Made by a program: the position numbers and the translations under genes
From: Streptomyces flavotricini
Lineage (GTDB): Bacteria > Actinomycetota > Actinomycetes > Streptomycetales > Streptomycetaceae
Assembly: GCF_020639365.1 (NCBI RefSeq)
Contig: NZ_JAINUL010000001.1
Span: forward strand, 2,403,147 to 2,435,928
Direction: 5' to 3'
Length of the DNA: 32,782 bases
Notes under the pieces: generated by a model
The model's input: the letters and a program-made list of their open reading frames with translations, nothing else
Database searches by the model: none
Told to the model about the DNA's origin: nothing
Part shown: positions 6,874 to 15,405 of the stretch, piece after piece
Layout of the letters: each line of letters opens with the position of its first letter
Position numbering within the stretch: position 1 is the stretch's first letter

Positions 6874-9800
6874 CTAACGGATGTCGTACGCCCGCACGAC
6901 CGTCTGGGTGACGGCCGCGCCGTTCGCGTCGGTGAGCTCCACCTTCAGGGAAACCTGCCGGCCGGGCTCGGCCCCGGCGTGGTCCACGACCGCGGACCAG
7001 CGCCCGTCCCGCTCGCCGACGGCCGCCTGCGTCCAGTGCTCACCGTCGTACGAGTACGCCAGCTTCACCGACTTCAGCGCCCCCGGCAGGTAGCCCGCGT
7101 GCCCCGTCACGCCCAGTGCGATCCGCTGCCCGTTCGCCGCCGGAAGCGTCTTCATGCCGTCCGCCGGGATCGAGAGGGAGGGGAACAGGATCGGGATGGG
7201 CTGGGAGTACTGGGCCGGGTCCTGGTGCGAGCGGAAGGTCCACGTCGTCGTCACCGCCTGCGAGCGCTGCCAGGTGCGCGCCGGCTGGCCGAACTTCTCC
7301 ACCCGCTGCGTCAGTTCGTAGGTGGCCTCCTCCGCCGGGACCTCGAAGACGCCCGAGGGGTACCAACTGTCCCCGATCTGCTCGCCGCCCCGCTTCAGGA
7401 CCAGGCCGCCGACGTCCCCGAAGGATCCCGGCTGGGCGAAGTGCCCGGTGTCCCCCCACATCGCGGAGGCGAAGCCGATCAGGTTGCCCTGCCGCTCGGC
7501 GGCCAGTTGCGGCCGGCCCGCGAGGTCGCGGCCGGCGACCGGGGCGATGACCCCGTCGTACCAGCTCTCGCTCCGCTTGCCGCCCTTGGCGTAGGTGCGC
7601 TGCTGGTCGGTCATGAACTCGCCCCACGGGAAGCTGCTGGAGACCATGTGGTCCCACGCCGTGTCCCCGGCGGAGTAGAGCTCGGTGCGCCGGCCCGGCA
7701 CGGCCACGGTGTCCAGGCCGCCGAAGTACACGGCGTTGCCCAGCGGCCGGTACGCGCCGGTCAGGTCGGTGAAGTCGGCCGCCACGCCCATCGCGTGGTA
7801 GGTGGACTCGACGGAGCCGAGGTCGCGGTCGCGCACCCGGTAGGTCCGGTCCCCCTGCACCGCGCCCTTCTCCACCTGCGCCAGGTTGTAGACGTACGGG
7901 CTCTTCGCGCTGCCCTTCCAGTTCAGCGTGACCCTGCCCGCCGCGAGCCGTGCGAGCAGCGCCTTCGCCTCCTGCTGCTCGATGGTCAGCGCGGGGAGCG
8001 AGCCGCCCGCGTAGCCGGTGAAGCCGGTCCAGCGGCCGGGGGCCTCCCGGTGGGCGAGCACGGCCTTGGCCCCCGCCGCCCTGGCGTTCTCCGCGACCTC
8101 GTACAGCGAGCCGTCCACGGCCTTGACCAGGACGATCGCACCCTTGGCCCCGGCCGCGGCGAGCTCCTCGGGGGTGCCCGCGCCCGCGTCGACGAGCGGC
8201 GCGCCGCCCGTCCCGTCGAGGTTGTCGCTGCCCGTGGAGGCGGTGATCGGGTGCAGTGCCGGGCCCCCGGCGACCTTCAGCTCGGAGATCAGCGGCGCGG
8301 CCGCCCGCCAGTAGCTCCCGAACTCGAACTCCCCTTCGTGCGCCCGGCCTTCGACCGAGGCGTAGTAGCCGCGGATCGTCCGTCCGCCCATCGCCGTGCC
8401 CGCGTGCAGCCAGGACTGGTCCCAGTACCGGGAGAAGGCGAGGGTGGTGTTGCGCGCCTCGGCGGGCCGGTCGGTCGCGATCGAGAGCCGGGCCGCCTTG
8501 CGGGCGTCCAGTACGACCACGGTGTCCTTCTTGACCTCCATCTGGGGGCGGCCCAGGTAGGTGAGGGAGTCGTACAGCGCGGCCCCGTCACCGGCGTCGG
8601 GCGTGCCGACGAAGGCGGACAGGAAGTACGAACCCGGGCGCACCCGGTAGACCTGGTCGGCGGCGCCGTCGTTGAAGCGGCGCTCCCCGCTGGCGTCGTC
8701 GGTGCCGATGACGTCGAGGGAGGAGGGTCCGGCGGCGGGCTTGCCCGCGCGGTCGATCAGCTTGACGCGCAGGGTGACGGTCTGCGGCTCCACGTACAGC
8801 GAGAAGGGCGTGGAGACGTGCACGCCCTCCGCCGTGGCGACGACGCGCCCGGTGACGTCCCCGTACTGGGAGCGCTCCAGCCGGGCCGCCGGATCCAGGG
8901 CGAGCGGCACCTTGACGGTGGCTCCGGCCGGGACGGTCACCGTACGCCGGTCCAGGGCCGCGATCCGGCTGCGCACGGCGGAGCCGTCGTTGCCGGTGAC
9001 CTTCTCGACGGCGAGGTCCAGGGTGACGGGCCGGGTGCCCGTGTTGGTGTACGGGATCTGGACGGTCGTCCGGTCGCCCCGCTCCTGCGGCCAGTGGTAC
9101 GCGCCTCCCTGCACGGCGGGGGCGCCCGTCACGGTGGTGTCGATCGCGGCCTTGACGTCGAGGCGGCCGCCACCGGTCTGGCGCACGTCCCCGGGGACAG
9201 CGGAGTCGGCGGAGCCGACGAGGGCTGCCTTGACCTGCTGTCCGGTCCAGTCGGGGTGGCGCTGCTTGACGATGGCCGCGGCGCCCGCGACGTGCGGGGT
9301 GGCCATCGACGTACCGGACATGGACTGGTAGGCGTACACCCCGCGCCCGCCGGCCGCGGCGGCGGAGATCCCCACCCCGGGGGCGGCGATCTCGGGCTTG
9401 AGGGTGTGCTGCAGTCCGGCGGGGCCGCGGCTGGAGAAGGAGGCCGTGCTGTCGTCGCGGTCGACGGCGCCGACGGTGAGCACGCTGGGCGCGCAACCGG
9501 GCGAGGAGACCGTGTTGTTGCCGGGGCCGGAGTTGCCGGCGGCGATCACGAAGAGGGTGCCGCTGCTCTGCGCCAGCCGCTCGGCGGCGGCCGACATGGG
9601 GTCGTCGCAGCTGGTCTGCGAGGGGTCGCCGAGGCTCATGGAGACCACGTCGGCCTTGCTCTCGACGGCCCATTCCATACCGGCGATGATCCACGAGTCG
9701 AGGCCGTAGCCCTGGTCGTTGAGGACCTTGCCGCTGAGCAGGGCGGCGCCCGGCGCGACGCCCTTCTTGGCGCCGCCGCTCTCGGCCCCGGAGCCGCCGA

Positions 9801-10644
9801 CGGTGGAGATGGTGTGGGTGCCGTGGCCCTGGCGGTCCGCGTCGGTGTCGGAGTCGGTGAAGTTCTTCGACGCGGCGACCCGGCCCTTGAGGTCGGGGTG
9901 CTCCAGGTCGGTGCCGGTGTCGAGGACGGCGACCCTGGTGCCCTTGCCGTCGTACCCGGCGGCCCAGGCGGCGGTGGCGTTGACCTGCTTGGTGGACCGC
10001 TCCAGGTTCGCCTGGACCTTGCCGTCGAGCCACAGCTTCTTCAGCCCGCCGGCCGCACGGGAGCGGGTATCGGTGACGTCCGCCCAGAAGGCGGCGGCCT
10101 GCTGCTTGTCGGCGGCGAGGGCTACGGCTCCGATGGAGCCGAGGACGAGGGAGCGCTCGGCGCCGCGCGGCGCGGGCGGCGCGCTGCGCGCCAGGTCGGC
10201 GGAGCCCTCGTAGACCGCGATGAGCGGGAGCTTCTTGGCGCGGGCGTCGTCGTAGCCCTGCCGGATCAGGCCGGTGACGTTGAAGAGCTCCCGGTCGACC
10301 TTGCCGGCGGCGAGGGCCTTGACCGCGCTCTCGGGGTAGACGTAGAGGTCCTTGCCGTTCTGCCGGGTCTGCACGAGCGGCTGCGAGCCGTCCTCGCGCG
10401 GCATCGCGGTGGCGGCACTGCGCCCGGCCGGGTCGGTGGAGACCAGGATCCGGTCGCCGGTGACCAGGGTCACGGTGACGGGGGCGGTCGGCTGCTTTCC
10501 GGCCGCTCCGCTCCCCGCGATCGGTCTCTTCCCCGCGCCGCCAGACGTTCCGTCGGTCGGCTGCGCCGCCGACGGGCCGATGGCGGTGACGGCCAGGACG
10601 GCCGCGGTGGCCGCTCCCACCGCCGTACGCGATATCGGGCGCAT
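6874..10644 (-). CDS. Secreted S8 family (subtilisin-like) serine protease with PA domain
   Basis: The product has 1256 aa starting at ATG 10644 (MRPISRTAVG), with GGGGAG four bases upstream. The frame runs on to 10680, but that extension lacks a ribosome site. A signal peptide is evident (RTAVGAATAAVLAVTAIGPSAA), so it is exported. The catalytic triad is D242 (VAVLDTGTD), H277 (GHGTHTIST) and S446 (GTSMATPHVAG). The oxyanion Asn lies in VIAAGNSGPGNN. Residues about 40-190 are a pro-region. A protease-associated (PA) domain-like stretch follows in the second half (GAKGAIVLVKAVDGSLYEVAE), and the rest resembles the large Streptomyces peptidases with extra beta domains. The substrate is unknown. 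It is divergent from the HTH regulator at 10772, which may control it. Confidence 0.92.
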   Translation of the reverse strand: MRPISRTAVGAATAAVLAVTAIGPSAAQPTDGTSGGAGKRPIAGSGAAGKQPTAPVTVTLVTGDRILVSTDPAGRSAATAMPREDGSQPLVQTRQNGKDLYVYPESAVKALAAGKVDRELFNVTGLIRQGYDDARAKKLPLIAVYEGSADLARSAPPAPRGAERSLVLGSIGAVALAADKQQAAAFWADVTDTRSRAAGGLKKLWLDGKVQANLERSTKQVNATAAWAAGYDGKGTRVAVLDTGTDLEHPDLKGRVAASKNFTDSDTDADRQGHGTHTISTVGGSGAESGGAKKGVAPGAALLSGKVLNDQGYGLDSWIIAGMEWAVESKADVVSMSLGDPSQTSCDDPMSAAAERLAQSSGTLFVIAAGNSGPGNNTVSSPGCAPSVLTVGAVDRDDSTASFSSRGPAGLQHTLKPEIAAPGVGISAAAAGGRGVYAYQSMSGTSMATPHVAGAAAIVKQRHPDWTGQQVKAALVGSADSAVPGDVRQTGGGRLDVKAAIDTTVTGAPAVQGGAYHWPQERGDRTTVQIPYTNTGTRPVTLDLAVEKVTGNDGSAVRSRIAALDRRTVTVPAGATVKVPLALDPAARLERSQYGDVTGRVVATAEGVHVSTPFSLYVEPQTVTLRVKLIDRAGKPAAGPSSLDVIGTDDASGERRFNDGAADQVYRVRPGSYFLSAFVGTPDAGDGAALYDSLTYLGRPQMEVKKDTVVVLDARKAARLSIATDRPAEARNTTLAFSRYWDQSWLHAGTAMGGRTIRGYYASVEGRAHEGEFEFGSYWRAAAPLISELKVAGGPALHPITASTGSDNLDGTGGAPLVDAGAGTPEELAAAGAKGAIVLVKAVDGSLYEVAENARAAGAKAVLAHREAPGRWTGFTGYAGGSLPALTIEQQEAKALLARLAAGRVTLNWKGSAKSPYVYNLAQVEKGAVQGDRTYRVRDRDLGSVESTYHAMGVAADFTDLTGAYRPLGNAVYFGGLDTVAVPGRRTELYSAGDTAWDHMVSSSFPWGEFMTDQQRTYAKGGKRSESWYDGVIAPVAGRDLAGRPQLAAERQGNLIGFASAMWGDTGHFAQPGSFGDVGGLVLKRGGEQIGDSWYPSGVFEVPAEEATYELTQRVEKFGQPARTWQRSQAVTTTWTFRSHQDPAQYSQPIPILFPSLSIPADGMKTLPAANGQRIALGVTGHAGYLPGALKSVKLAYSYDGEHWTQAAVGERDGRWSAVVDHAGAEPGRQVSLKVELTDANGAAVTQTVVRAYDIR

Positions 10645-10679
10645 CGCTCTCCCCAGGTGAATTCCGGCCAACTGCTGCA

Positions 10680-10702
10680 TTGCACGGCAAAGCTGCCCGC
10701 AA
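10680..10702. promoter_or_regulatory. Imperfect palindrome in the protease/regulator divergent region
   Basis: TTGC-AC-GGCA then AAGC then TGCC-C-GCAA form a near-symmetric site centred at about 10691. It sits between the starts of the protease (10644, minus) and the regulator (10772, plus), where an autoregulating DNA-binding protein would be expected to bind. The symmetry is seen; the operator role is inferred. Confidence 0.4.
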
Positions 10703-10771
10703 GTGGCTTCTGACCGGCGGATGTTGGTGCTGCGGTGGCGTCACCCTGGCAGAGAGGCGGGAGATGCGGCG

Positions 10772-11821
10772 ATGATGTCGGCGGCGGGTTTGCGCCGTGG
10801 CCGCTTCCCGCCACGAACGGTGCGGAGAGGGTGGGTGGACCGGTTGCTGAGTGCGATAGGCCTGGACGACGGCCAGGAGTCGGCGTACCGCGCGCTGGTG
10901 GCGCTGGGGGCGGCGGAGTTGCCCGACCTCGCGCACCGGCTGGCGCTGCCGGTGCCGCAGACCGAGCGGGCCCTGCGGCACCTGGAGCGGCACGGGCTGG
11001 CCGCGCAGTCCTCGACCCGGCCGGGGCGCTGGGTGGCGGCCCCGCCGGGGGTGGCGCTGGGGGCGCTGCTGACGCAGCAGCGGCACGAACTGGAGCAGGC
11101 GGAGCTGGCCTCGGCGCTGCTGGCGCAGGAGTACCGGGCGGAGGCCGCCGAGCCGGCGGTGCACGACCTGGTGGAGGTGGTGACCGGCGCGAGCGCGGTG
11201 GCGCACCGCTTCCACCAGCTCCAGCTGGGCGCCGCGGAGGAGGTGTGCGCCCTGGTCAGCGGCCGGCCGCAGGTGGTCACCGGGATGGAGAACGAGGCGG
11301 AGGAGCGGGCCGCCGTACGGGGCGTGGCGTACCGGGTCGTGATCGAGCGGGAGGTACTGGCCCTGCCGACGGGGATCAGGGAGGCGTCGACGGCGCTCGC
11401 CCGCGGCGAACAGGTCCGGGTGACGGGTGAGGTCCCGACGAAGCTGGTGATCGCGGACCGGTCCCTGGCGATGGTCCCGCTGACGTCGCGCGGGGCGGAG
11501 CCGGCGGCGCTCGTGGTGCACGCGTCGGGGCTGCTGGAGTCCCTCATGGGGCTCTTCGAGGCGGTGTGGCGGGAGGCGCTGCCGCTGCGGCTGGGGGCCA
11601 CGGGCGCGGCGGAGGAGTCGGGGGGCGTGCCGGACACCACCGATCTGGAGATCCTGACGCTCCTGCTGGCCGGGATGACGGACGCGAGCGTGGCGAAGCA
11701 CCTGGAGCTGGGGCTGCGGACGGTGCAGCGGCGGGTCAAGGGCCTGATGGAGCTGTCCGGGGTCACGACGCGGCTCCAGCTGGGCTGGCACGCGTACGAG
11801 AGGGGCTGGGTGGCCCGGTAG
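10772..11821 (+). CDS. HTH regulator with TrmB-like N-terminus and LuxR-type C-terminus
   Basis: The product has 349 aa. ATG 10772 was chosen because GGCGGGAG lies eight bases upstream; the open frame extends back to 10703. Residues about 20-90 form a TrmB-like winged helix (GLDDGQESAYRALVALGAAELPDLA spread over two helices, then LERHGLA). The middle holds a phospholipase-D-like/TrmB sensor region (VEVVTGASAVAHRFHQLQ). The C-terminus is a LuxR/GerE helix-turn-helix (LLAGMTDASVAKHLELGLRT followed by VQRRVKGLMELSGV). Streptomyces have many such proteins, frequently next to secreted peptidases or secondary-metabolism genes. The divergent S8 protease is the likely target; this is inference from layout. 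Confidence 0.82.
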   Translation: MMSAAGLRRGRFPPRTVRRGWVDRLLSAIGLDDGQESAYRALVALGAAELPDLAHRLALPVPQTERALRHLERHGLAAQSSTRPGRWVAAPPGVALGALLTQQRHELEQAELASALLAQEYRAEAAEPAVHDLVEVVTGASAVAHRFHQLQLGAAEEVCALVSGRPQVVTGMENEAEERAAVRGVAYRVVIEREVLALPTGIREASTALARGEQVRVTGEVPTKLVIADRSLAMVPLTSRGAEPAALVVHASGLLESLMGLFEAVWREALPLRLGATGAAEESGGVPDTTDLEILTLLLAGMTDASVAKHLELGLRTVQRRVKGLMELSGVTTRLQLGWHAYERGWVAR

Positions 11822-11875
11822 GAGGGACCGGGCGGCTGGGTGGCCCGATGGGCCCCGGTCGGTCAGGCTGAGCGC

Positions 11876-12358
11876 ATGGATCTGCCTCAGCTGCTCCTGG
11901 TGGGGCTGGTGCTCCTGCTCGGGGTGCTCGGGGTGCTGGTCCCGGGTGTGCCGGGGTCCTGGCTGGTCTGGGCGGGGGTGATGTGGTGGGCGCTGCACGA
12001 GCGCTCGGCGCTGGCGTGGTCCCTGCTGGTCGCGGCGACGGCGCTGCTGCTGGTGGTCCAGGTGGTCGAGTGGCAGCTGCCGCCGCGCCGACTGCGCGGG
12101 GTGGGGGTCACCCGGCGGATGACGGTGTACGCGGGCGCCGGAGCGTTGATCGGCTTCGTGGTGGTGCCGGTGCTGGGGGCGGTTCCGGGGTTCGTCGGGG
12201 GCGTCTACCTGTGCGAGCGGCTGCGGCTGGGCACGCACGGCGAGGCCTGGGCCTCGGTGCGGGCGGTGATGCGGGCGGTGGGCACCAGCGTCCTGGTGGA
12301 ACTGCTCGCGTGCCTGATGGTGGTGGGCGCCTGGCTCGGGGCGGTGGTGGCGAACTGA
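11876..12358 (+). CDS. DUF456 family small membrane protein
   Basis: The product has 160 aa and is almost entirely hydrophobic. Segments are LLLVGLVLLLGVLGVLVPGV, WLVWAGVMWWAL, WSLLVAATALLLVVQVVEW, VYAGAGALIGFVVVPVLGAV and LVELLACLMVVGAWLG. The first half has the PGVPG motif between helices 1 and 2 and the second half the GAVPGFVGGVYLCE stretch, which together identify DUF456. The family has no proven biochemical role. ATG 11876 is preferred over an in-frame GTG at 11840 because the protein then begins directly with the first membrane helix. It follows the HTH regulator by 54 bp on the same strand and may be cotranscribed. Confidence 0.82.
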   Translation: MDLPQLLLVGLVLLLGVLGVLVPGVPGSWLVWAGVMWWALHERSALAWSLLVAATALLLVVQVVEWQLPPRRLRGVGVTRRMTVYAGAGALIGFVVVPVLGAVPGFVGGVYLCERLRLGTHGEAWASVRAVMRAVGTSVLVELLACLMVVGAWLGAVVAN

Positions 12359-12530
12359 ACCGGGCCGCGGTGGTGGCGCCCGAGGGAGTGTCCGCGAAGT
12401 AGCGCCGACCGCCCGCAGGGCGGCCCCGCGGCGTCCGGTGCGCGCGCTCGGTGTGCCGGGCGGAAGTCCGCGTACTGGACGTACCCGGGAATTCGTCCGG
12501 TGCGCCGAGGGCGCGTGCCGGGCGTCGCGG

Positions 12531-12551
12531 GGCGGGCGCCGCGCGCCCGCC
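12531..12551. repeat. GC-rich hairpin in the DUF456-PPOX intergenic region
   Basis: GGCGGGCG and CGCCCGCC form a perfect 8-bp stem with a 5-base loop, 95 bp upstream of the PPOX gene. It could end the DUF456 transcript, although no T-run follows. I see nothing else convincing in the 287 bp between the two genes. Confidence 0.4.
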
Positions 12552-12645
12552 GGGGATTACGGGACAGCACTTAGGGCCAAGGATCTACGTCTGCTCGGCC
12601 GCAGGCCCCATGCGGGTGGTCGGCGGCGCTGCGAGGCTGGGTGGC

Positions 12646-13026
12646 ATGACGGAGTTCGAGGGTTTCAGCGAGGCGCAGCTGGCGTACCTGCGGTCGCAGC
12701 GGCTGGGGCGGCTGGCGACGGTGGACGCCGCCGGGCAGCCGCAGGCGAATCCGGTGGGGTTCTTCCCGCAGGAGGACGGAACGGTCCTGGTGGGCGGCAT
12801 GGCCATGGGGTCGACGAAGAAGTGGCGGAACCTCGGGAAGAACCCGAGGCTCTCGCTGGTGGTGGACGATCTGGCGAGCACCCGCCCGTGGAAGGTCCGC
12901 GGCGTGGAGATCCGCGGCCGCGCCACGCTGGAGGTGGGCCCGCACGCGCTGGGCCCGCACTTCAGCCCGGAGGTGATCCGGATCCACCCGGAGCGGGTGT
13001 TCTCGTGGGGTCTGGACGACGCCTGA
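12646..13026 (+). CDS. PPOX-class F420-dependent oxidoreductase, split-barrel fold
   Basis: The product has 126 aa and matches the small pyridoxamine-5'-phosphate-oxidase-like (FDOR-B) family. It begins FSEAQLAYLRSQRLGRLATV, continues with GQPQANPVGFFPQEDGTVLV, then KWRNLGKNPRLSLVVDDL, and ends VIRIHPERVFSWG. These proteins bind deazaflavin F420 (some bind FMN or heme) and reduce varied substrates; the true substrate cannot be read from sequence. ATG 12646 gives the usual family start (MTEFEGFSEAQ). Only a weak GGTGG lies in front of it, and the frame is open upstream to 12451 without family similarity. It is convergent with rsgA across a strong terminator. Confidence 0.85.
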   Translation: MTEFEGFSEAQLAYLRSQRLGRLATVDAAGQPQANPVGFFPQEDGTVLVGGMAMGSTKKWRNLGKNPRLSLVVDDLASTRPWKVRGVEIRGRATLEVGPHALGPHFSPEVIRIHPERVFSWGLDDA

Positions 13027-13049
13027 CCTGACGGCGGGGCCCGGTACGG

Positions 13050-13094
13050 GCCCGGACGCCTGCCCTCCTCGGGGGAGGGGGCGGGCGTCCGGGC
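13050..13094. terminator. Bidirectional terminator between PPOX gene and rsgA
   Basis: GCCCGGACG (13050-13058) pairs with CGTCCGGGC (13086-13094), and the stem continues through CCTGCCCTCCTC against the G-rich run before the right arm. The structure sits in the 83-bp gap between two convergent stop codons, so it most likely stops both transcripts. Confidence 0.82.
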
Positions 13095-13109
13095 ACCAGG
13101 GGCCGGGCG

Positions 13110-14231
13110 TCAGTAGCGGCCGGTGCGCTTGGCCGCGTAATTGGCCCGGCCCTCGGCCGACTTGATCCGCCAGTCGCGGCGGATCTCGTTGCGCAGCCGG
13201 GCGTCCGTCTTGGCGACGATCCGCTGGTTCTCCCGGAGCAGCTTGCGGTAGCTCTCCAGGCGCCGCTGCGGCAGCTCGCCGTTCTCGAGCGCTTCGAGCA
13301 CCGCGCAGCCCGGCTCGGCCTCGTGCGCGCAGTCGTGGAACCGGCAGTCGGCCGCGTACTGCTCGATCTCCGAGAAGACCTGGCCGACCCCGGTCCCGGC
13401 GTCCCACAGGCCTACGCCCCGCAGTCCCGGCGTGTCGATGAGGACGCCCCCGCCGGGCAGCGCCAGCAGGTTGCGGGTGGTCGTCGTGTGCCGGCCCTTG
13501 CCGTCCGCGTCGCGCGTGGCCTGGACCTCCATGACGTCGGCGCCGAGCAGCGCGTTCGCCAGGGTGGACTTGCCCGCGCCGGAGATGCCGAGCAGCACGC
13601 TCGTGCCGCCGGCGACGATCGCCGCCAGCACGTCCGTGCCCTCCCCGGTGTGGGAGGAGACGGTGAGGACGTCGACGCCGGGCGCGGTGGTCTCCACGTC
13701 CTGGACCAGGTGCGCGAGCGTCACCGGGTCCGGTACGAGGTCGGCCTTGGTCAGGACGACCAGCGGCTGAGCCCCGGACTCCCAGGCCAGGGCCAGGAAG
13801 CGCTCGATGCGGCCGAGGTCCAGTTCGACGGCCAGGGAGACCGCGATGATCGCGTGGTCGACGTTGGCGGCGAGGATCTGCCCCTCGGACCGCTTCGAGG
13901 AGGTGGAGCGGACGAAGGCGGTCCGGCGCGGCAGGTAGGTCTTGACGTACCGGGGGTTGCCGGACGCCTCCACGACGGCCCAGTCGCCGGTGCAGATGAC
14001 GCGGAGCGGGTCGTGCGGGGTGACGAAGGCGGTGTCGGCGTGGACGATGCCGTCGGCCGTCATGACGTCGCACTGGCCGCGGTCCACCCGCACCACGCGG
14101 CCGGGCACCAGGCCCTGCTCGGCGTGCGGGGCGAACTCGGCTTCCCAGGCCTCGTCCCAGCCGAACGGGGCGAGGGCGGGCGCGTACGCAGAAGAGGTGG
14201 GGGAAGACGGACGAGAAGAAGAGAAAGACAA
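13110..14231 (-). CDS. rsgA: Ribosome small-subunit-dependent GTPase A
   Basis: The product has 373 aa. It is a circularly permuted GTPase, as expected for RsgA: G4 (TKAD, 161-164) comes before G1 (GISGAGKST, from 215) and G3 (DTPG, 266-269). An OB-fold precedes them (GRVVRVDRGQCDVMTADG). A zinc-binding C-terminus follows with C296, C301, H303 and C309 (DCRFHDCAHEAEPGC). RsgA checks maturation of the 30S subunit and hydrolyses GTP on binding it. The start is a TTG at 14231, behind GAAGGG at six bases. The Ser-rich first 15 residues are poorly conserved, so a later start is possible. The gene is preceded by an apparent 23-codon leader ORF. Confidence 0.93.
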   Translation of the reverse strand: MSFSSSRPSSPTSSAYAPALAPFGWDEAWEAEFAPHAEQGLVPGRVVRVDRGQCDVMTADGIVHADTAFVTPHDPLRVICTGDWAVVEASGNPRYVKTYLPRRTAFVRSTSSKRSEGQILAANVDHAIIAVSLAVELDLGRIERFLALAWESGAQPLVVLTKADLVPDPVTLAHLVQDVETTAPGVDVLTVSSHTGEGTDVLAAIVAGGTSVLLGISGAGKSTLANALLGADVMEVQATRDADGKGRHTTTTRNLLALPGGGVLIDTPGLRGVGLWDAGTGVGQVFSEIEQYAADCRFHDCAHEAEPGCAVLEALENGELPQRRLESYRKLLRENQRIVAKTDARLRNEIRRDWRIKSAEGRANYAAKRTGRY

Positions 14232-14294
14232 GGGGAACCCTTCACAGGGTGGCCCCGGCAGCGCGCGCTCGGCGGCGCGCGGAGAGGTGTGAGG

Positions 14295-14366
14295 TCAGCC
14301 GGAGACCACGGAAGTGACATTGACGGTCTTCTGAGTGCGGGCAGCGCCCTGCGCGACGACAGTCAT
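14295..14366 (-). CDS. Small ORF (23 aa), possible leader peptide of rsgA
   Basis: On the minus strand an ideal Shine-Dalgarno GGAGGTGA (complement of 14375-14382) stands eight bases before an ATG at 14366. The ORF reads MTVVAQGAAR at its start and VNVTSVVSG at its end, then TGA, leaving 63 bp to rsgA. The ribosome site is stronger than that of rsgA itself, which starts with TTG. Valine and threonine are over-represented (6 V, 4 T of 23), but there is no run that clearly suggests amino-acid attenuation. A GC-rich stem (GCGCGC-CGCCGA-GCGCGC, about 14264-14281) lies between this ORF and rsgA. Translation is inferred, the product is not recognised, and it could be a leader or a real microprotein. 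Confidence 0.5.
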   Translation of the reverse strand: MTVVAQGAARTQKTVNVTSVVSG

Positions 14367-14431
14367 CAATGAACTCACCTCCGGGTCATGCACGTACTGG
14401 TGGTTCCGCGCGGATCGGCGGGAACTCGATC

Positions 14432-14462
14432 ACCGTAGCAAGTGGGCTCCGGCGCGCGCCAA
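14432..14462 (-). promoter_or_regulatory. Putative promoter for the leader ORF and rsgA
   Basis: On the minus strand TTGGCG (complement of 14457-14462) and TACGGT (complement of 14432-14437) are 19 bp apart, which is slightly long for a vegetative sigma promoter. A transcript starting near 14425 would carry the small ORF and then rsgA. No other promoter-like pair was found in the gap. Confidence 0.35.
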
Positions 14463-14564
14463 CTCTTTTTCCGGCTTCCTTTCCGGCTTCTTTCCGGCCA
14501 CCCCGGCCGGGCTCATGTCCGATTCGTTCAAGACCGGCGGGGGCGGGCGCTCCCAGCTGGCCGC

Positions 14565-14939
14565 ATGACGTCCCGCACGACTCCCCCGACCGCTCCCCGA
14601 CTCGACATGACCGGCCTCGTCGTCTCCGGCATGGCCGCCTCGCTCGCCTTCTACCGCCGTCTGGGCCTCGACCTCCCGGCCGGGTCGGAGGAGCAGCCCC
14701 ACGTGGAGGCCGTCCTCCCCGGCGGGCTCCGGATCGGCGGGGACACGGAGGACGTGATCCGCTCCTTGGACCCGTCGTGGACCCGCCCCGCCGGGGGCGA
14801 CCGGCTGGGGCTCGCATTCCTGTGCGGGTCCCCCTCCGAGGTGGACGCGGTGTACGCCGAGCTGACGGACGCCGGTTACGAGGGCCATCTGGAGCCCTGG
14901 GGCGCCTTCTGGGGGCAGCGCTACGCGGTCGTGCTGGAC
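14565..14939 (+). pseudogene. VOC/glyoxalase-family protein, 3' end lost
   Basis: The frame from ATG 14565 encodes a typical VOC module: MTGLVVSGMAASLAFYRRLG, then LPGGLRIGGD, LAFLCGSPSEVDAVYAELTD, and [23 protein letters not shown] protein normally continues after VVLD with PDGN-x-VDLFAPL. Here the frame instead passes at 14939-14942 into DNA that is the reverse strand of an AraC-type gene and stays open by chance to 15758. The last 10-15 residues, including the final metal-ligand strand, and the stop are therefore missing. The loss is probably a deletion, or an assembly join, that also cut the convergent AraC gene. Confidence 0.75.
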
Positions 14940-15352
14940 CGTGGGTCGGGGGGCCCGCTCCGCGCCGCGCGGCCGCTGGCCAGCCGCTCCGGCCCCGAGC
15001 CGGGGTCCTCGTACGCGCTCATGCGCTCGGCGAGGGCGCGCACCTGCGGCCCCGGCCAGAGGTCGGCGAGCTCGACCCGCCGGTCGCGCAGCTCGTACGC
15101 CGGTACGCCGAGCAGTGCGGGCGCCGTGCCGGAGGCGAACCTCAGCCCCGACATCGCGCCGTGGCACCCGCCCGGGACCTCCCCGGCGGGGTGCGGCCCG
15201 GTGCCGGGGCCGGCCGCCAGCAGCCGTCCGCCCACCCACAGCAGGTCCATGCAGCCGTCGGGCAGCACGGGCCCGCCGGGGGCCCCGGTGCGCCGCCATA
15301 CGATCGCGCCGGTCACCAGCGCGGACGGCCGCTCCTCGTACACGGCCACCAC
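14940..15352 (-). pseudogene. AraC-family regulator, DUF6597-type sensor domain only, HTH lost
   Basis: The minus frame begins at GTG 15352 or the adjacent GTG 15349 ([20 protein letters not shown]) and contains [39 protein letters not shown] and [20 protein letters not shown]. This is the conserved N-terminal sensor of AraC-type regulators in Streptomyces. After a linker ([14 protein letters not shown], then GPPDP) the frame reaches 14942 and enters VOC-gene DNA, so the roughly 100-residue AraC DNA-binding domain is absent. It lies 53 bp after the YihY stop on the same strand. As it stands it cannot bind DNA. Confidence 0.75.
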
Positions 15353-15405
15353 GCTGCGCCGCGGGCCGCCGCCCGCCGCCCGCGGGCCGCGGAGCACGCC
15401 CGGGG

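Noticed and set aside
8588..12238. A 1216-codon minus-strand frame across the protease, the divergent intergenic region and the regulator
   Set aside because: High-GC chance frame: it overlaps the true protease frame and is antisense to the regulator, with Arg/Pro/His-rich low-complexity translation.
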